NCBI GenBank assembly: GCA_014894395.1
Contig: JADBLO010000032.1
Coordinates: 1 to 55,014 of the forward strand
DNA from: Thermoplasmata archaeon
Lineage (GTDB): Archaea; Thermoplasmatota; E2; DHVEG-1
DNA length: 55,014 nt
Reading direction: 5' to 3'
This document shows, in pieces, positions 8,622 to 17,534 of this stretch. Below the pieces are notes generated by a model. The model worked only from the letters and a program-made list of their open reading frames with translations. It had not been told where the DNA came from and did no database searches. The position numbers were made by a program, and so were the translations under genes. Numbering within the stretch: the stretch's first letter is position 1; each line of letters begins with the position of its first letter.

Positions 8622-8655
8622 TTACTTAAATATACTGAAATATATGATATATTTC
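8622..8655 (-). promoter_or_regulatory. promoter and palindromic operator of the acyl-CoA synthetase gene
   Basis: On the minus strand a TATA-like TATATTTAAG (about 8625-8634) lies some 45 bp before the start codon. Immediately upstream, where BRE/TFB would bind, is GAAATATAT-G-ATATATTTC (8637-8655), a perfect 9-bp inverted repeat with one central base. The location suggests a repressor or activator site. Confidence 0.5.
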
Positions 8656-8668
8656 TTTAGATATACAA

Positions 8669-9184
8669 CTATATATATTGTTTCATGAGGCGCACTACCT
8701 CAGCACTATCACGTGCCTGTCGATAATCTTCTAACGGCTCTCGATTTAACTCTAGAAAACGAGGACCCCATGTATAAATCCCCACAATCTCCTTCGCATG
8801 CTCGACCTCCCCAAGAATATATAATGCGGCAGCAAACGCCTCAAGAGTACTTAATTGAAACGGCTTCCCATAATTCACCGGGTTTGCCGCCAATAAAAAC
8901 GGTAACGCACGAGAGATAGTTGTTGTCTCAAGAAATTCAAATGTTTGTTCTGCAGTCTTCCACGAACAATCCAACGCTACAAGCCCATGATCCTTCGCAT
9001 TTTGTATATCCTCCCTGGAAAGACTCTTCTCCGCAAACGGATTCAACAGAACCGCATGATACGGCAATCGCCGTATATTCTTCTCAAGAGCAGCATGCCC
9101 AAACCGATGTAACTTCTTTGCCGTACACTTCTTCGGATCATCCTCATTTGCATGATACACCACAAGTCTCACGGGTTTCTTCAT
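8669..9184 (-). CDS. tsr3: Tsr3 rRNA aminocarboxypropyltransferase
   Basis: A 171-residue member of the DUF367/Tsr3 family, SPOUT-like enzymes that move the 3-amino-3-carboxypropyl group of SAM onto a hypermodified uridine of small-subunit rRNA. Family signatures seen are LVALDCSWK (near residue 69), LPFLLAANPVNYGKP (near 95) and LSTLEAFAAALYILG, followed by WGPRFLELNREPLEDY. The length is normal for archaeal members. It overlaps the upstream taw2 gene by 4 bp, so the two RNA-modification genes form an operon. Confidence 0.93.
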   Translation of the reverse strand: MKKPVRLVVYHANEDDPKKCTAKKLHRFGHAALEKNIRRLPYHAVLLNPFAEKSLSREDIQNAKDHGLVALDCSWKTAEQTFEFLETTTISRALPFLLAANPVNYGKPFQLSTLEAFAAALYILGEVEHAKEIVGIYTWGPRFLELNREPLEDYRQARDSAEVVRLMKQYI

Positions 9185-10023
9185 TCTACAATCCTCACAT
9201 CAAGCACCACATGATCCACACCAGGAGCATACGATTTAATCTCATTTACCTTCAGGAGTTCAACAGATCGATGATAGTCCTTCGCTGCGGTTTCAATGTG
9301 CTTGAGTGGCAGCTCCGGAATCGACTCAATCGGTACTACATCATGATAATGCAGAATCCCACTCTGGTTTCTCAAGCATTCCAGGCTTATCGGTAAAAAC
9401 ACCTGCGGCTCTTTCAGATACCCTAAAATCACTCGATCCGCGCAATCCTTCGGAGCGATCTTCCGATTATCACCCAGAAGCGGCTCTACAATATCGGTCA
9501 CATGATTCAACACCACATTTGCACGCAGATAGCGGTACGCAATGGGATTAATCTCACACGCAAACACCTTCTTCGGTTTGCTGTACACCGCCATCGGAAG
9601 CGTAAAATACCCTATCCCTGCAAACAAATCAACAATTGTTTCATGACGATTTGAGATCGTCGCCATCCGCCTCCGCTCTGCCGTATTTCCTGAAGAAAAC
9701 ATGATCTTCTGCGGATCTATCTTAAAACGGATTCCATTCTCAGTATGGATCGTTTCAGTTATTGAAGAACCAGAAATCACCTCAACGACTGGCTCACGAT
9801 ACACCCCTGAAATCCCACCTACGTTATTCAACACGGTTGTACAATAAAGTACCTCTGCATACGCCTTCCCGATGATTTCTTGATGTTGTTTCAATTCGTC
9901 ACGTAATTTAATTGTGACCACGGTACCGATCTTTTCCCATTTGTCGGGAAGCTGACTCATCACACCGGAAGGAAGAACCAAAGACAATGTTTTTTTAATA
10001 CTCTCGAATGGTGTCTGTCGCAT
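9181..10023 (-). CDS. taw2: Taw2/Trm5-family tRNA modification enzyme
   Basis: A 280-residue Rossmann enzyme of the Trm5/TYW2 group. The central part shows the substrate-binding lead FKIDPQKIMFSSGNTAERRR and SAM motif I VDLFAGIGYFTLP (near residue 130), then FACEINPIAYRYL. Where Trm5 methyltransferases have an N-x-P-type motif this protein has RVILGYLKEPQ, which fits Taw2, the enzyme that transfers the aminocarboxypropyl group in wybutosine synthesis at tRNA-Phe G37. A Trm5 role cannot be excluded. A TATA-like TTTTATAGG lies near 10047-10056, about 25 bp before the ATG. It is co-transcribed with tsr3, another aminocarboxypropyl transferase. Confidence 0.85.
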   Translation of the reverse strand: MRQTPFESIKKTLSLVLPSGVMSQLPDKWEKIGTVVTIKLRDELKQHQEIIGKAYAEVLYCTTVLNNVGGISGVYREPVVEVISGSSITETIHTENGIRFKIDPQKIMFSSGNTAERRRMATISNRHETIVDLFAGIGYFTLPMAVYSKPKKVFACEINPIAYRYLRANVVLNHVTDIVEPLLGDNRKIAPKDCADRVILGYLKEPQVFLPISLECLRNQSGILHYHDVVPIESIPELPLKHIETAAKDYHRSVELLKVNEIKSYAPGVDHVVLDVRIVE

Positions 10024-10111
10024 TCTCTCTAATTACATAACAGTACCCTATAAAACATCATCCCTTCCGCTCCAACAACTCTATGTACTGCAAACTCTAT
10101 TCGCAGGTTGG

Positions 10112-12082
10112 ATGGCGGAGTTATTTCCTTATTCACTACGAAAAAACCAGAAAGAAATCATGCAGGAAATCACCGATGCGCTCACACAGCGAAAGCAATT
10201 TGCCTTCGAGTCAGGAACCGGCTCAGGCAAAACCATCTGCGTTCTTGCTGCAGCACTCACCTTCGCATTAGAAAATAATAAAAAAATCATTTACACAACA
10301 CGGACGAACGCACAACAACAACAAGTCATCCTTGAGCTCCGTGCAATAAAAAAGAAAGCCAAAGACAAACGAATCTATGGCGTTGGGATGCAAGGCCGCG
10401 GGAACATGTGCCTGCTCGCACGAGAAGACCCTGAAATCCAGAACGGGAGCTCAGAGGAACTATCAAAATTCTGCTCTCATCAAAAGAAACTCGCGGTCTC
10501 AGGAAAAAGCAAAGGATGCAGCTACTATCGAAGTTACCTTGGTGATAAAGATCGCGTTGAAACAATCATGGCATGGGCACAGAAGCACATACCTACTGCA
10601 GAAGAATTCATCGACGCTTGTGAAAAACAAAAAATCTGTCCATATGAGATCAATAAACTCATCGTCCATGACGCCCTCGTCGTCGTGATCCCCTACGTCT
10701 ACGTGTTTGATAAAGCGATCCGTATCAAACTGTTTGACTGGCTTTCTATCTCTGAAGAGGATGTGATTCTTGTTGTTGACGAGGCACACAACCTCCCCGA
10801 TTATCTCCGAGAGCTATTCTCCGCGGAGTTGAGCATCTGGATGCTGAACAGCTGCCTGCTGGAAGCAGACCATTTTGGAAACCCCTCACTTGCGGACGGG
10901 AGAGTCACTGTTGCTGCGTTCTGTAAGGAACTCATAGATGTCGTCAACGACCTGCGAGACACCTACGTGTACGGAATGTTGGAGGGCGGTATACGAAGGA
11001 TCAACCATGAAAAAAACGATGCGCTCATCCCTTCTCATGAGCTTGAAATTGAACTTCTCTCACGCTTGAAGATCACCAGTAAAACACTCAAGGATATCGT
11101 CAGTGACCTCCTAGCGTACGGAGAAAAAATCCAGGAGTACAAACAGAAAGATGGAAAACTCCCTCGTTCCTATTTACACAAGCTTGGGCTCTTCCTTGGT
11201 TTCTGGATTACTATTGAGCTGGATCAGTATATCAAACTTGTCTTGGATGCTGGTGAAGGAAAAAACCCACGGGTGGAAGCATATTGTCTTGACCCATCAA
11301 TCGGCACGGACATCCTCAAGCAGGTCCATTGTAGCATCCATATGTCTGGAACGCTCGAACCATTGGATGAATACCGTGACTCACTCAATCTACCCCTAGA
11401 AACCAGACTTGCTGTGTATCAATCACCGTTCCCCCCGGAGAATCGTAAGATCTTTTTTGTTCGCGATGTCACGACACGATATGATGAGTTGATGAAAGAT
11501 AAAACCATCATGCCTCAGATGTGGCGACATGTCAGCGGTATCTGTAACACATTCAAGAAGAATACCATGGTGTTCTTCCCTAGTTTTAACACGCTGTCGA
11601 TGTTTCGAAAGAACGGGCATTTCGCGGAGATTCAACGATGTCTCTATGTAGAGGAACAACACATGTCACAGTCAGAGCTCATGGAGCTGGTCACCGATTT
11701 CAAATCCTGCGGGGACGGGAACGGGGATGGTGCGGCACTTTTCTCCGTGATGGGTGGGCGGATCAGCGAGGGCATGGATTTCCCAGCGGAGCAACTCGAG
11801 ATAGCAGTCATTATCGGCATCCCGTATCCGAAACCGACTGCTCGCCAGCGTGGTCTGCAGAACTATTATGATCAGAAGTTTGGGAAAGGTTGGGAATACA
11901 CGGTACAGGGGCCTGCTGCACGCAAAATACTTCAAGCGATCGGTCGATTGATTCGTAATGAGAATGATCGCGGTGTCGCTGTGATCCTTGATAAAAGAGC
12001 ACCGCGGTTTCATCAGTACATAAAAGATATGCGGGAATCAAGAGATCTGCTGAGCGACATCAGTTCTTTCATGAAACAATAA
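10112..12082 (+). CDS. xpd: XPD/Rad3-family iron-sulfur DNA helicase
   Basis: A 656-residue superfamily 2 helicase that unwinds DNA 5' to 3'. Walker A is ESGTGSGKT (residues 30-38), the DEAH box is VVDEAHNLPDY (near 220), and four cysteines between them (GNMCLL, FCSH or KGCSYY, DACEKQKIC) can hold the 4Fe-4S cluster of the family. C-terminal motifs include FFPSFNTL, GGRISEGMDFP and QAIGRLIRNENDRG (motif VI arginine finger). Length fits archaeal XPD, which lacks the eukaryotic C-terminal extension. Its role in archaeal repair is not fully settled. It is divergent from taw2 and convergent with the Trm112-like gene. Confidence 0.93.
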   Translation: MAELFPYSLRKNQKEIMQEITDALTQRKQFAFESGTGSGKTICVLAAALTFALENNKKIIYTTRTNAQQQQVILELRAIKKKAKDKRIYGVGMQGRGNMCLLAREDPEIQNGSSEELSKFCSHQKKLAVSGKSKGCSYYRSYLGDKDRVETIMAWAQKHIPTAEEFIDACEKQKICPYEINKLIVHDALVVVIPYVYVFDKAIRIKLFDWLSISEEDVILVVDEAHNLPDYLRELFSAELSIWMLNSCLLEADHFGNPSLADGRVTVAAFCKELIDVVNDLRDTYVYGMLEGGIRRINHEKNDALIPSHELEIELLSRLKITSKTLKDIVSDLLAYGEKIQEYKQKDGKLPRSYLHKLGLFLGFWITIELDQYIKLVLDAGEGKNPRVEAYCLDPSIGTDILKQVHCSIHMSGTLEPLDEYRDSLNLPLETRLAVYQSPFPPENRKIFFVRDVTTRYDELMKDKTIMPQMWRHVSGICNTFKKNTMVFFPSFNTLSMFRKNGHFAEIQRCLYVEEQHMSQSELMELVTDFKSCGDGNGDGAALFSVMGGRISEGMDFPAEQLEIAVIIGIPYPKPTARQRGLQNYYDQKFGKGWEYTVQGPAARKILQAIGRLIRNENDRGVAVILDKRAPRFHQYIKDMRESRDLLSDISSFMKQ

Positions 12083-12128
12083 AGATTTTTTTAGAAAAAG
12101 CAGGAATGAACCCACGAAGGAATCATCT

Positions 12129-12299
12129 TTATCTTGGGAGGAGGTCAGGAATCCCGTCTGTGATAGGATATGTACATTGGCAGTGTGAGCAGGTAAACGT
12201 TCCAGCGATGATTTCTCCTTTTTCCTCTTTTTTTACGTCAAGGCTAAGTTCTCCTTTACAGGTCGGGCAGCAGAGTATTTTTACGATTTCTTTTTTCAT
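12129..12299 (-). CDS. Trm112-like zinc protein, 56 residues
   Basis: Reading the minus strand from ATG at 12299 gives a 56-residue protein with CCPTCKGEL near the start, a second CSHC pair, and the closing YPITDGIPDLLP. This is the classic Trm112/UPF0434 zinc-binding pattern. Trm112 proteins activate several methyltransferases that modify tRNA, rRNA and release factor; whether this archaeal copy does so is inferred from family. It starts 15 bp after the YhaM-like gene and lies in an operon with two RNA-processing enzymes, matching an RNA-modification role. It is short enough to be missed by automatic gene calling. Confidence 0.85.
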   Translation of the reverse strand: MKKEIVKILCCPTCKGELSLDVKKEEKGEIIAGTFTCSHCQCTYPITDGIPDLLPR

Positions 12300-12314
12300 G
12301 CTCGTATCCCTTAT

Positions 12315-13394
12315 TCAGTATTCCCCTAAATAGATTGCTCGTCTTTTTCTCGCATCTGCGTCGTAGATAAACGTCCAATCTTCATCGGTGAGTTTCTTCG
12401 CATCCTCGATCATCTGCAGGTAGTTTTTCACCTGGGAATCCATGAGATCCGCTTGGTGAAGAATGCATGCTTCCACGAGTTTCGGCATCTTTGGAGAACC
12501 CCACTCGTATTTACCATGGTGACTGAGGATGAGATGGATGAGTTGGTTTTCCAGTTCTTTAGGGAATTCTTTTCCGCTTGTCTTGAGCTCTTGGATTTTC
12601 TCTCTAATCCAATGCTCCCCAATCACGATATGGCCAATGAAATTCCCTTCATCGCTGATATCGATGGCTGCAGTATATGTATACTCCTTTAGTTTCCCGA
12701 TATCGTGAAGTAGTGCACCGCAGAAGAGAATATCCTTATTGATGTTCGGATACATCTCACAAATATTCTGACAAAGACGAATCACTCCAACGGTGTGTTC
12801 CATGTTTCCTCCGACGTAGTTATGATGATGCGAGATAGCAGAAGGTGAATGCGTATACAGCATGACAAACTCCTGGTCGTTAAAGAAAGATGCGAGCAGG
12901 TGTTTCAACGGTTCATTCTGAACGCTTTTTATTTCTTTTTTGATTACTTCGTAGAGTTCTTTGATCCGCTCTTCAGTTAATGCCGGGAGGAAATCCGTGA
13001 CATCGTACTCATTTGGAGCACATTTTCGCACCCCGCCCGTGTTCTCATTTACCGAGATTTGGAGTCTATCCTCATAATTTTCAACCATCCCGGTTCGAAC
13101 CTGGACGACGTCGCCTGTATTGAAACTTTCATAGAGTCGTTTCACCCGGTCTTTGTTGTCTCCACCCCAGTACTTGACGCTGACCTCCCCGGTTTTATCT
13201 GTGGCAAGGAATTCGAAAAACATGCCTCGTTTATAGGGCCGTTGTGCTTTTTTTATTTTCACTGCAAAAAAATCATTGACCGCGTCTCCTTCCCGCAGGT
13301 TTTCAATGTATTGTTCTTTCTTTCGCTTCCCGGTATCGGTTTTAATAATGGTTTGCTCATCTTTTTTCTTATCGTATTGGTAGATATCCGCCAT
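12315..13394 (-). CDS. YhaM-like OB-fold/HD-domain 3'-5' nuclease
   Basis: A 359-residue protein with an N-terminal OB-fold (residues about 30-125: VNDFFAVKIKKAQRPYKRG, then EVSVKYWGG and VVQVRTGMVENYEDRLQISV) followed by an HD domain. HD metal ligands are visible in GGNMEHTVGVIRLC, CGALLHDIGKLKEY, HIVIGEHWI and LILSHHGKYEWG. This arrangement is that of the bacterial 3'-5' exoribonuclease YhaM. GGGAGGAT lies 6-7 bp before the ATG. It is between RNase J (36 bp upstream) and the Trm112-like gene, a coherent RNA-turnover operon. Substrate (RNA versus DNA) is not decided by the sequence. Confidence 0.88.
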   Translation of the reverse strand: MADIYQYDKKKDEQTIIKTDTGKRKKEQYIENLREGDAVNDFFAVKIKKAQRPYKRGMFFEFLATDKTGEVSVKYWGGDNKDRVKRLYESFNTGDVVQVRTGMVENYEDRLQISVNENTGGVRKCAPNEYDVTDFLPALTEERIKELYEVIKKEIKSVQNEPLKHLLASFFNDQEFVMLYTHSPSAISHHHNYVGGNMEHTVGVIRLCQNICEMYPNINKDILFCGALLHDIGKLKEYTYTAAIDISDEGNFIGHIVIGEHWIREKIQELKTSGKEFPKELENQLIHLILSHHGKYEWGSPKMPKLVEACILHQADLMDSQVKNYLQMIEDAKKLTDEDWTFIYDADARKRRAIYLGEY

Positions 13395-13430
13395 TATGGT
13401 ATCCTCCCTTGACTTATTATTCGATATCGT

Positions 13431-14843
13431 TTAGAGCTTATAGGTTTTTCCCTCCTTAACCATGGTTGTTTTAATGGGGAATTTCCGGAATAATCCTGGG
13501 TGCTCTGTATGAATGGGGTAGAGTTTCTTTGGATGCACTGTGGTGATGAGTTCTTTGAGGTCGTCGCCGTTGATATGGCCGGAGCAGTGGGATTGAACGA
13601 AATCGATGTCGAAATGTCGCAGCCAGTTTTTCATCCGGTCGTAGGAGATTTCCATTTCTTCGTTGAATGGTTCAGAGAGTGAGTGGATGTATAGTCCGTT
13701 TTTTGGTTTGAGGTCAATGAGGTCTGAGAAATACCAGAAGTTTAGGACGATCATGTATTTAGAGGGGTTTTTGGTGATGCCGGTTGCGGTGACAATGTTT
13801 TTGTAGTGTAACCGTTTTTTGATATAAGTGTCGGTGTAGTCCTCGTCGATGTAGGTCCCGGTGAGCCGTTTGGGTTTTAAAAGGGCGAGATTCGGGTCAT
13901 TAATTGATGGAACCTTTAGTTTTTTATCATGACCGTATTGTTCTAAAAAGCAGGCGTGTTTGAAGTTAATCACTAAGATTTTTTCCAGGTCTTTTGCTAT
14001 CTTGTAGAAGGTGGTGAACCGGTCAACGTCTTTGAAATTGAAATCGACGATAGAAAGGCTGTTGCGTTGTCGTATTTTCTGTTTGGAGTCATGGTATATT
14101 TTCTGTTCTGATTCATTGATTTTCTTTTTATCGATTCTGGTTCCTTCGGAGATCATCGCTATTGGTTTGGCTTGTTGTGCTGCTGCCGCGAAGTCGTCGG
14201 TCATGTCCGCATGTAATCCGTGCATCCGCAGGTCACCGGTGTAAATGAGAGGTCCTTCGGAGGTGTAGATGATAAATGCGTAGGCGCCTGGCACTGAGTG
14301 ATCAACATTGATTGGTTCGACTTCAATGGAATCAATCTTAAATTTTTTTCCGGTAGAAAATGTATGAAATTTTCGTATCACAGGTGGTATCTTATATCTA
14401 GAACGGTAGAGTGGCCTAATGCGGAAATCAATCACTTCGTTTTCGAGGTCTCGAGTGGTTTGCTCTGCGACTGCATCTATGATTCTCTTGCATGTTTCCC
14501 CGCAGTAGATCGGGATATCTTTATGCAGGAATGAAATGTAGTTCGCATGATCTGCATGGGCATGGGATAGAACAACCCCAGAGACGACCGGTTCTTCCGG
14601 TTTTTTTCCATAGTGTTCGAGAAGATCAGTTCGGTAAATGCCTGGGATATCTGGAAGTAACCCCATCTCCAGGAAGTCTCCGATGCCGTTTGCTGTTCTC
14701 GGGTTAAGGAACTCTTCAAAATACTTTCCTCTTCGAGAAAAACTCATGCCGAAATCAAGAAAGATTTTAGTGCCATGGTCATCGAGCAGGATTTTATTTC
14801 CCCCGATTTCCTTGACTCCTCCGTAGAAGGTTAGACTAACCAT
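13431..14843 (-). CDS. beta-CASP ribonuclease J-like exonuclease
   Basis: A 470-residue metallo-beta-lactamase/beta-CASP nuclease of archaeal RNase J type, a 5'-3' RNA exonuclease. It begins LTFYGGVKEIGGNKILL, contains the zinc motif LSHAHADHANYI (near residue 95), then INVDHSVPGAYAF and YTGDLRMHG, and ends in the beta-CASP motifs with SHCSGHINGDDL and the final LYPIHTEHPGLF. GGGGAG lies shortly before the ATG. It is the first gene of the RNase J/YhaM-like/Trm112-like operon. All metal-binding motifs look intact. Confidence 0.9.
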   Translation of the reverse strand: MVSLTFYGGVKEIGGNKILLDDHGTKIFLDFGMSFSRRGKYFEEFLNPRTANGIGDFLEMGLLPDIPGIYRTDLLEHYGKKPEEPVVSGVVLSHAHADHANYISFLHKDIPIYCGETCKRIIDAVAEQTTRDLENEVIDFRIRPLYRSRYKIPPVIRKFHTFSTGKKFKIDSIEVEPINVDHSVPGAYAFIIYTSEGPLIYTGDLRMHGLHADMTDDFAAAAQQAKPIAMISEGTRIDKKKINESEQKIYHDSKQKIRQRNSLSIVDFNFKDVDRFTTFYKIAKDLEKILVINFKHACFLEQYGHDKKLKVPSINDPNLALLKPKRLTGTYIDEDYTDTYIKKRLHYKNIVTATGITKNPSKYMIVLNFWYFSDLIDLKPKNGLYIHSLSEPFNEEMEISYDRMKNWLRHFDIDFVQSHCSGHINGDDLKELITTVHPKKLYPIHTEHPGLFRKFPIKTTMVKEGKTYKL

Positions 14844-14932
14844 TCATGCTCCCCGTTTTCGTCCTCACAAATAGAGAGTATCGTACATAAAGATTTGTAC
14901 ACGAAAGCGAAAAGAAAAAAAATGAGGGTTGT

Positions 14933-15529
14933 TTATTCGATGCTGACCTTGAACCCACCGTTGTCCTTTTTCTTTTCCTTTTTGTCAAGAACGATGTCAA
15001 GGATCCCGTTTTTATACGTCGCCTTTATTGATTTGGTTTTCACGTTGCAGGGGAGGTCGATGAGTTTGTGATATTTACGCTTCGGTGAGTCCACCTTGAT
15101 TTCCAGGGTGCTCTCGCTTGCGACCAGGTCAATGTCGTCTTTCTCAACACCAGGAATTTCCACGGTGATAGCAACGTCGTTTTCCCCTTCGATAATGTCG
15201 GTGAGCGGCTCGATTGCCTCAGAGATTGTTGATTCTCCTCCGGGGGATTTTATCGATCGATTTCCGAAATCCTCGATCTGAGGCTTCCCATCGGGGCCAA
15301 AGTCGATTTTATAGCCGTGCACAATGGGTTTACCTGGTTGGGCGTTCGTGAACATTTTCATCATTTCTTCTGCCATTTTCTTGATATCATCCATGATTTT
15401 ATCATCATTAAAAACATCTCGTATCCTGTCATCATTGAAGATATCTCTGAAGATATCATCGTCTCCTCGGAATGGGTCAATTGGGTTTCGTTTTTTTCTT
15501 TCGTGATTTTCATCGTCAAAAGGATTCAT
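14933..15529 (-). CDS. hsp20: small heat-shock protein Hsp20
   Basis: A 198-residue Hsp20/alpha-crystallin chaperone that holds unfolding proteins. The N-terminal 75 residues are very charged (DDENHERKKRNPIDPFRGDD), longer than in many archaeal Hsp20s and probably disordered. The alpha-crystallin domain covers about residues 105-198 (TDIIEGENDVAITVEIPGVE to YKNGILDIVLDKKE). I do not see a clear C-terminal I-x-I motif. It lies 52 bp after dnaJ on the same strand but has its own promoter there. T-rich DNA at 14905-14925 follows on the transcribed side and may terminate. Confidence 0.9.
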   Translation of the reverse strand: MNPFDDENHERKKRNPIDPFRGDDDIFRDIFNDDRIRDVFNDDKIMDDIKKMAEEMMKMFTNAQPGKPIVHGYKIDFGPDGKPQIEDFGNRSIKSPGGESTISEAIEPLTDIIEGENDVAITVEIPGVEKDDIDLVASESTLEIKVDSPKRKYHKLIDLPCNVKTKSIKATYKNGILDIVLDKKEKKKDNGGFKVSIE

Positions 15530-15565
15530 ATCTTACTACCCCCTTTTTTGGTTCTTTTCAATATA

Positions 15566-15592
15566 CTACTTAGTAGAACCCCTATTTATAGG
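15566..15592 (-). promoter_or_regulatory. hsp20 promoter inside the dnaJ stop codon region, with palindrome
   Basis: On the minus strand CCTATAAATAGG (15581-15592) forms a good TATA box and at the same time encodes the last Tyr-Lys codons and TAG of dnaJ. Directly downstream is CTACTAAGTAG (15566-15576), 5-bp arms around one base, between the TATA box and the expected start site. That is where a heat-shock repressor would act. Confidence 0.5.
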
Positions 15593-16688
15593 TTTCGTCG
15601 GTGTTTTCGAGTTCTCTTTGGAGCTCTTCCAGGAGGAGTTTCGCTCTTTTGTTGAGTCTCTTTGGCGTTTTTACTTGGATGAGGGCATAGAGGTCCCCAG
15701 ATCCAGAGCCGTGGATCTTTGGCATACCGCTGCCTTTGAGCTTAAAAAGGGTTCCGCTTTCTGTCCCTTCTGGGATTTTTAGCTTCTCTCTGCCTTCGAG
15801 ATTCTCCACGTTGAGGGTTGCTCCTAGGGTTGCTTGAGGAAATGAGACGTTGAGTTTTCGGTAAAGGTCTGCTCCTTGTCGTTCAAAGACCGGGTGTTCT
15901 TTCATATGGACTACCACGTACAGATCACCGCTCTGGGTAGCGCCCTTCGGGTGTTCTCCTTGTCCTGCGAGTCGGAGGTGCGCCCCGTCATCGATTCCTT
16001 TGGGGATTTTCAACTCGATTTTCCTGGTTTTTTGTATGCTTCCTCGTCCTCGACAGGAGGGGCATGAGTCTTCTATGACGGTTCCCTGGCCATGACATTT
16101 GGAACAGTCGCTAATCTGGGTGAACATACCAAACGCGGTCCGACGGGATGCTTGAAGTTGACCTGTGCCTCCACAGGTTGAGCACCGTTTTGGGCTTGTC
16201 CCAGGTCTTGCTCCGCTTCCTCTGCAGGTGTCACAAAGTTCAGTTCGTGGCACTTCCAGTTCGGTTTCCATTCCCCGGTACGCATCTTCTAAGCGTATCT
16301 CGATGTCATACCGGATGTCGCTTCCTCGTTGGGCTGGTGGACGACGGGCAAATCCGTTCTGGCGGCTAAAGAATTGCTCGAAAATATCGTTAATATCAAA
16401 CCCCATTCCTCGGAAGATGTCGCCAAAGTCCGCTCCTCGGAAGATATCCTCTGAGGTGTACCGTTGATCTATTCCTGCATGACCGTACTGATCGTACATT
16501 TTTCGCTTCTCATCATCATACAGGACCGCGTACGCTTCTGAGATTTCTTTGAATTTTTCTTCTGCGTCTTTGTCTTTGTTCTTATCTGGATGGAATTTTA
16601 ACGCGAGTTTCCGGTATACTTTCTTGATTTCTTCTTTACTTGCAGAATGATCAATACCAAGGATCTCATAGTAATCTTTTTTTACCAT
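15582..16688 (-). CDS. dnaJ: DnaJ co-chaperone
   Basis: A 368-residue type I Hsp40. J domain at residues 5-68 with the HPD motif (LKFHPDKN), a phenylalanine/glycine-poor linker with [16 protein letters not shown], then four CxxCxGxG zinc motifs between about 150 and 215 ([32 protein letters not shown]), and the C-terminal substrate domain with [12 protein letters not shown]. It delivers substrates to DnaK and stimulates its ATPase. DnaK and GrpE are not in this window. All motifs are intact. Confidence 0.95.
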   Translation of the reverse strand: MVKKDYYEILGIDHSASKEEIKKVYRKLALKFHPDKNKDKDAEEKFKEISEAYAVLYDDEKRKMYDQYGHAGIDQRYTSEDIFRGADFGDIFRGMGFDINDIFEQFFSRQNGFARRPPAQRGSDIRYDIEIRLEDAYRGMETELEVPRTELCDTCRGSGARPGTSPKRCSTCGGTGQLQASRRTAFGMFTQISDCSKCHGQGTVIEDSCPSCRGRGSIQKTRKIELKIPKGIDDGAHLRLAGQGEHPKGATQSGDLYVVVHMKEHPVFERQGADLYRKLNVSFPQATLGATLNVENLEGREKLKIPEGTESGTLFKLKGSGMPKIHGSGSGDLYALIQVKTPKRLNKRAKLLLEELQRELENTDETYK

Positions 16689-16747
16689 AGAACTAGCGCC
16701 TATACATTCAAAAGGAGTATTTCTTTTTTATTATCAATTGGGATGGT

Positions 16748-17464
16748 CTAGAGTAGTATTCGGACTATCTGAAGGAGGATGTCTCCGAGGAAGAATGCGG
16801 CGAGGAACCCGGCAAGCAGCGGGATCATAAACGGGATTTTTGGGGTGACCCAGATTTCTGTTATCCCGAGTTTTTCGAATTCCGCGAGTTCTTCATCAAC
16901 ATCGAAATTCTTTGGCATATACACCAGTTTTCGTTTCCCGTCTTTTATTTTTTCCATGGGCCACACAAACGTTTGTTTTGCTTTTTCTACGGAGATTACG
17001 TAGCCGAGCAAACAGTGGGGGAACCGTAGGTTTCTTTTCCCGATGTTAATAATCAAGAGGCTTATGGGAATTATTAGGAAGAGGATTGTTGCGTTCGCAA
17101 AGATACTCCAGGATCCAGGGAGGAACGATGGCCATAGGGGAAGATCCCACATAAGTGGTTGGATTGGGACAAGTATTGCGAGTGCCATGAGTGCTTTTGC
17201 GTCCGCGCCGCCGAACAAGAGTCGCATTTGAAAGAACGCGTACATGAGTGCGATCATGATAGGGATGAATACGAGGTACCAGATATTCGGAAACCCTCCG
17301 TCAAGATATTGAATCACCAGAAGGATTGCCCCAACGATTCCCATGATCACCCAGAGGATGTTTGCTGCCCTACGCGTTTTAATATCGGTATGAGAGGCGT
17401 AAGCGAGCAGTATCGTTCCTGTTATCAGCCGAATAATGTCCAGTATTGTTGCATCAACCATCAT
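16748..17464 (-). CDS. archaeal prepilin/preflagellin peptidase (A24)
   Basis: A 238-residue integral membrane aspartic peptidase that trims class III signal peptides of archaellins and pilins. Catalytic Asp residues are seen in ASHTDIKTRR (near residue 27) and in the GxGD-like motif GGADAKAL (near 100). There are about six hydrophobic segments, and a soluble insertion of some 50 residues before the last one, as in FlaK-type enzymes. The window also holds two pilins, a pilin-like adhesin and a pilus assembly operon 7-20 kb away, which are plausible substrates. It is divergent from the DHH gene. Confidence 0.85.
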   Translation of the reverse strand: MMVDATILDIIRLITGTILLAYASHTDIKTRRAANILWVIMGIVGAILLVIQYLDGGFPNIWYLVFIPIMIALMYAFFQMRLLFGGADAKALMALAILVPIQPLMWDLPLWPSFLPGSWSIFANATILFLIIPISLLIINIGKRNLRFPHCLLGYVISVEKAKQTFVWPMEKIKDGKRKLVYMPKNFDVDEELAEFEKLGITEIWVTPKIPFMIPLLAGFLAAFFLGDILLQIVRILL

Positions 17465-17534
17465 AGAGGATCGTAACAGAAAAGACCATATTAAGGTAAT
17501 TGATTTATCCCACTATACTCTAAGGGTATGCTGT

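Noticed and set aside
10326-10789. Minus-strand frames inside the XPD gene
   Set aside because: They overlap the well-supported helicase gene and have no recognisable features.
17436-17534. Upstream extension of the DHH gene to 17436
   Set aside because: It would overlap the divergent prepilin peptidase start and precede the TATA box; the ATG at 17535 fits the family start.
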